From Prorocentrum cordatum (taxonomy: Eukaryota; Sar; Dinophyceae; Prorocentrales; Prorocentraceae): DNA of 64,000 bases. The DNA lies in NCBI GenBank assembly GCA_963575745.1, contig CAUYUJ010004002.1, forward strand, positions 220,279 through 284,278, read 5' to 3'. Each line of letters opens with the position of its first letter. Position 1 is the stretch's first letter. Of the stretch, positions 62,466 through 64,000 are shown in pieces. The position numbers and the translations under genes are program-made. Under the pieces are notes generated by a model that searched no databases, was not told where the DNA came from, and saw only the letters and a program-made list of their open reading frames with translations.

Positions 62466-62740
62466 GTGTTCCCCGAAGGCTGTCCAAACCGATTCGGGGA
62501 ACACATGGTCTGATGGCTTGGCAGGTCTGGCCTCAACGTTCGGCCACATAGGCGCTTCCAAAAAGGCAGGGGGCGGCGGTGATTCGCCGTAGGCGTCTTC
62601 GATCCGCCGCCCCCTGTTCAAGGGTGCCTGGCGTGCTAGACCCTCTCGGTTTTGGTTTTGGTTCTTTTTCCAAAAGAACTGCCCCCGGGCCTTCGGCGCG
62701 TCCCGCCGGGGTCCCTGGAGGCTCTTCCGGAGGTGGTTGC
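62466..62740 (+). repeat. Segment S, copy 3
   Basis: Same two hairpins (62466-62477 with 62493-62504; 62567-62578 with 62605-62616), both perfect 12-bp stems. The loops differ at a few positions. The GATTCATCG part after hairpin 2 is shortened. Confidence 0.85.
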
Positions 62741-63929
62741 CGTGGGTTTTCCTGCCCCCGACAGCTCTAAGATGGCCCAAGATGGCTCCCAAGATGCTTC
62801 CAAGACGGCCAAGATGGCCTCCAAGACGGCTAAGATGGCCCCAAGATGCCTCCAAGACGGCATACACCCAAGACGGCCTAAGATGGCCTCAAGCTGGCCC
62901 AAGACGGCCCAAGAGGCCCCGAAGAGGCCTCCAAGACGGTCCAAGAGGCCTCCAAGAGGCCTCCAGGAAGGCCCGAAGAGGCCAAAATCATTGATTGTGT
63001 TTGGTTTTTGACGGATTTTGGCATTTGCGCCTTTTCGGCTTTCTGACGGTCCAAGACGGCCCAAAAGGCGCCCAAGGTCGCCCCAAGATCGCCCAAGAGG
63101 CCGCCAAGATGGCCCCATGACCGCCAAAGAGGCCCGCAAGACGGCCCCAGGAGAGCCCCAAGACGGCCCAGGAGGCCTTTAAGACGCCCAAGATGGCCTC
63201 TAAGACGGCCCTGGAGCATTCCAAGAGGGCCCCAAGTCGGCCCAGAGAGGCCTCCAAGACGGCTCCCGACGGCGTCAGACGTGCCAGGAACCCACCAAGA
63301 TGGCCGAAGTTGGCTCGAAGCTGGCCCACGACGGCCCAAGAGGCCTTCAAGAGGCCTCCAGGACGGCCAGAAAGAAGGCCAACAAAAAATTATGTTCCTT
63401 AGGTGTTTGCAGGATGTTGACATTTGCTTCTTTTCGGCCTTCCGACGGCCCGAGACGGCCCAAGAGCCCCCGAAGATTGCCCAAGAAGCCTCCAAGATGG
63501 CCCCATGACGGCCCAAGAGGCCCCAAAGACGCCCCAAAGAGGCCCCCAAGACGGCCCAGGAGGCCTTTAAGACGCCCAAGATGGCCTCCAAGACGGCCCT
63601 GGAGCATTCCAAGAGGGCCCCAAGTCGGCCCAGAGAGACCCCCCAAACGGCTTCCGACGGCGTCAGACGGGCCAGGAGCCCAGCACGACGGCCGAAGATG
63701 GCCTTAAGATGGCCCAAGACTGCCCAAGAGCCCTCCAAGAGGGCCTCCAGGAAGGCCCGAAAAGGCAAAAATCATAGCCCACGACGGCCCTAAGAGGCCC
63801 CCAAGACGGCCCAAGAGGCCTCCAAAACGCTCAAGATGGCCTCCCAGACGGCCCAAGAGCCCTCCAAGACGTCGTCCAAGAAAGCCCGAAAGGGTCAAAA
63901 TGGCCTCCAGACGGCCCAGATGACCTTCA

Positions 63930-64000
63930 AGATGCCCACGTGTTCCCCGAAGGCTTTCCAAACCGATTTGGGGAACACATGGTCCGATAGCTTGGCAGGT
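63930..64000 (+). repeat. Segment S, copy 4, truncated by the window end
   Basis: GTGTTCCCCGAA (63930-63941) and TTTGGGGAACAC (63967-63978): hairpin 1 with one mismatch. Sequence up to position 64000 matches copy 2. Confidence 0.8.

Larger units (their letters stand above)
60181..64000 (+). repeat. Higher-order CCAAGANGGCC array with ~395-bp units
   Basis: Background of 10-11 bp CCAAGAYGGCC units. AT-rich cores (CAAAATCATTGATTTTCC, then GGATTTTGACATTTGCTTTT, then TCGGCNTTCCGACGGCCC) are centred near 60430, 60835, 61230, 62000, 62390, 63015 and 63410. Intervals are near 395 bp or stretched where segment S is inserted. 63540-64000 repeats 60975-61530 with about 116 bp deleted over one core. 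Minus-strand readings (LGRLGAILEASWAVLG-type) come from the repeat. The array continues past the window end. Confidence 0.85.

Overview
The window reads as repeat-dominated nuclear DNA of a dinoflagellate. The main evidence is the last 14 nt of the dinoflagellate spliced leader (CATTTTGGCTCAAG, minus strand, 58139-58126), lying just upstream of a LINE-type retroelement. Supporting evidence is reverse transcriptase and RNase H relics of families I associate with dinoflagellates, high GC, many simple-sequence arrays, and no bacterial-style operons. The genus cannot be fixed from sequence alone. Positions 8785-8884 are an assembly gap of 100 N. I see no intact, confidently identifiable host gene, and no tRNA, rRNA or CRISPR array. 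Most long open frames are readings through microsatellites.

Layout. 0-10 kb: GGAGGCCCCA minisatellite, long (GAT)n and (GGA)n arrays, the first copies of a MITE-like family (4.74 and 6.89 kb), a foldback at 7.7 kb, the gap, and a 9-bp minisatellite that reads collagen-like. 10-20 kb: 90-bp tandem repeats (11.7 and 14.1 kb), compound microsatellites, the first blocks of the CCAAGANGGCC repeat, and an RNase H relic at 19.4-20.0 kb. 20-30 kb: ACAT, CAC and TACAT arrays, a pair of inverted minisatellite arrays (23.9-25.0 kb), inverted CCAAGANGGCC blocks, and GC hairpins at the ends of TA/ACAT arrays. 30-34 kb: pyrimidine and purine tracts and an unidentified coding-like stretch (32.6-33.6 kb, minus). 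33.8-39.8 kb: a decayed retroelement on the minus strand with helical ORF1, endonuclease-like, RT, RNase H and zinc-binding remnants in order.

40-50 kb: palindromic GATGCATCGGCG cluster, a third MITE copy, dispersed foldback repeats, a long CTC tract, GC-rich DNA, a KH-domain-like fragment (46.80-46.96 kb, minus) and hydrophobic coding-like fragments (48.0-49.7 kb, minus). 50-52.9 kb: the best MITE copy, with 23/25-bp terminal inverted repeats and TTAT target duplications, then four copies of a ~113-bp tandem repeat and CCTTCTGAGAAGG-type repeats. 52.9-58.1 kb: the best-preserved retroelement, minus strand. Its order is spliced-leader relic, ORF1 (zinc motif and coiled coil, one in-frame stop), APE-type endonuclease, RT, and a C-terminal zinc-finger domain, with several frameshifts. 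58.2-59.5 kb: C/G homopolymers and a CACTGTCC minisatellite between inverted copies of a ~56-bp unit. 59.8-64 kb: a higher-order CCAAGANGGCC repeat with ~395-bp units, AT-rich cores and a recurring double-hairpin segment.

The genes do not form a working pathway. The window records retroposition, MITE-like insertion and repeat expansion. The retroelement readings are the strongest biological calls. Family assignments rest on motif recognition and memory, not on searches.
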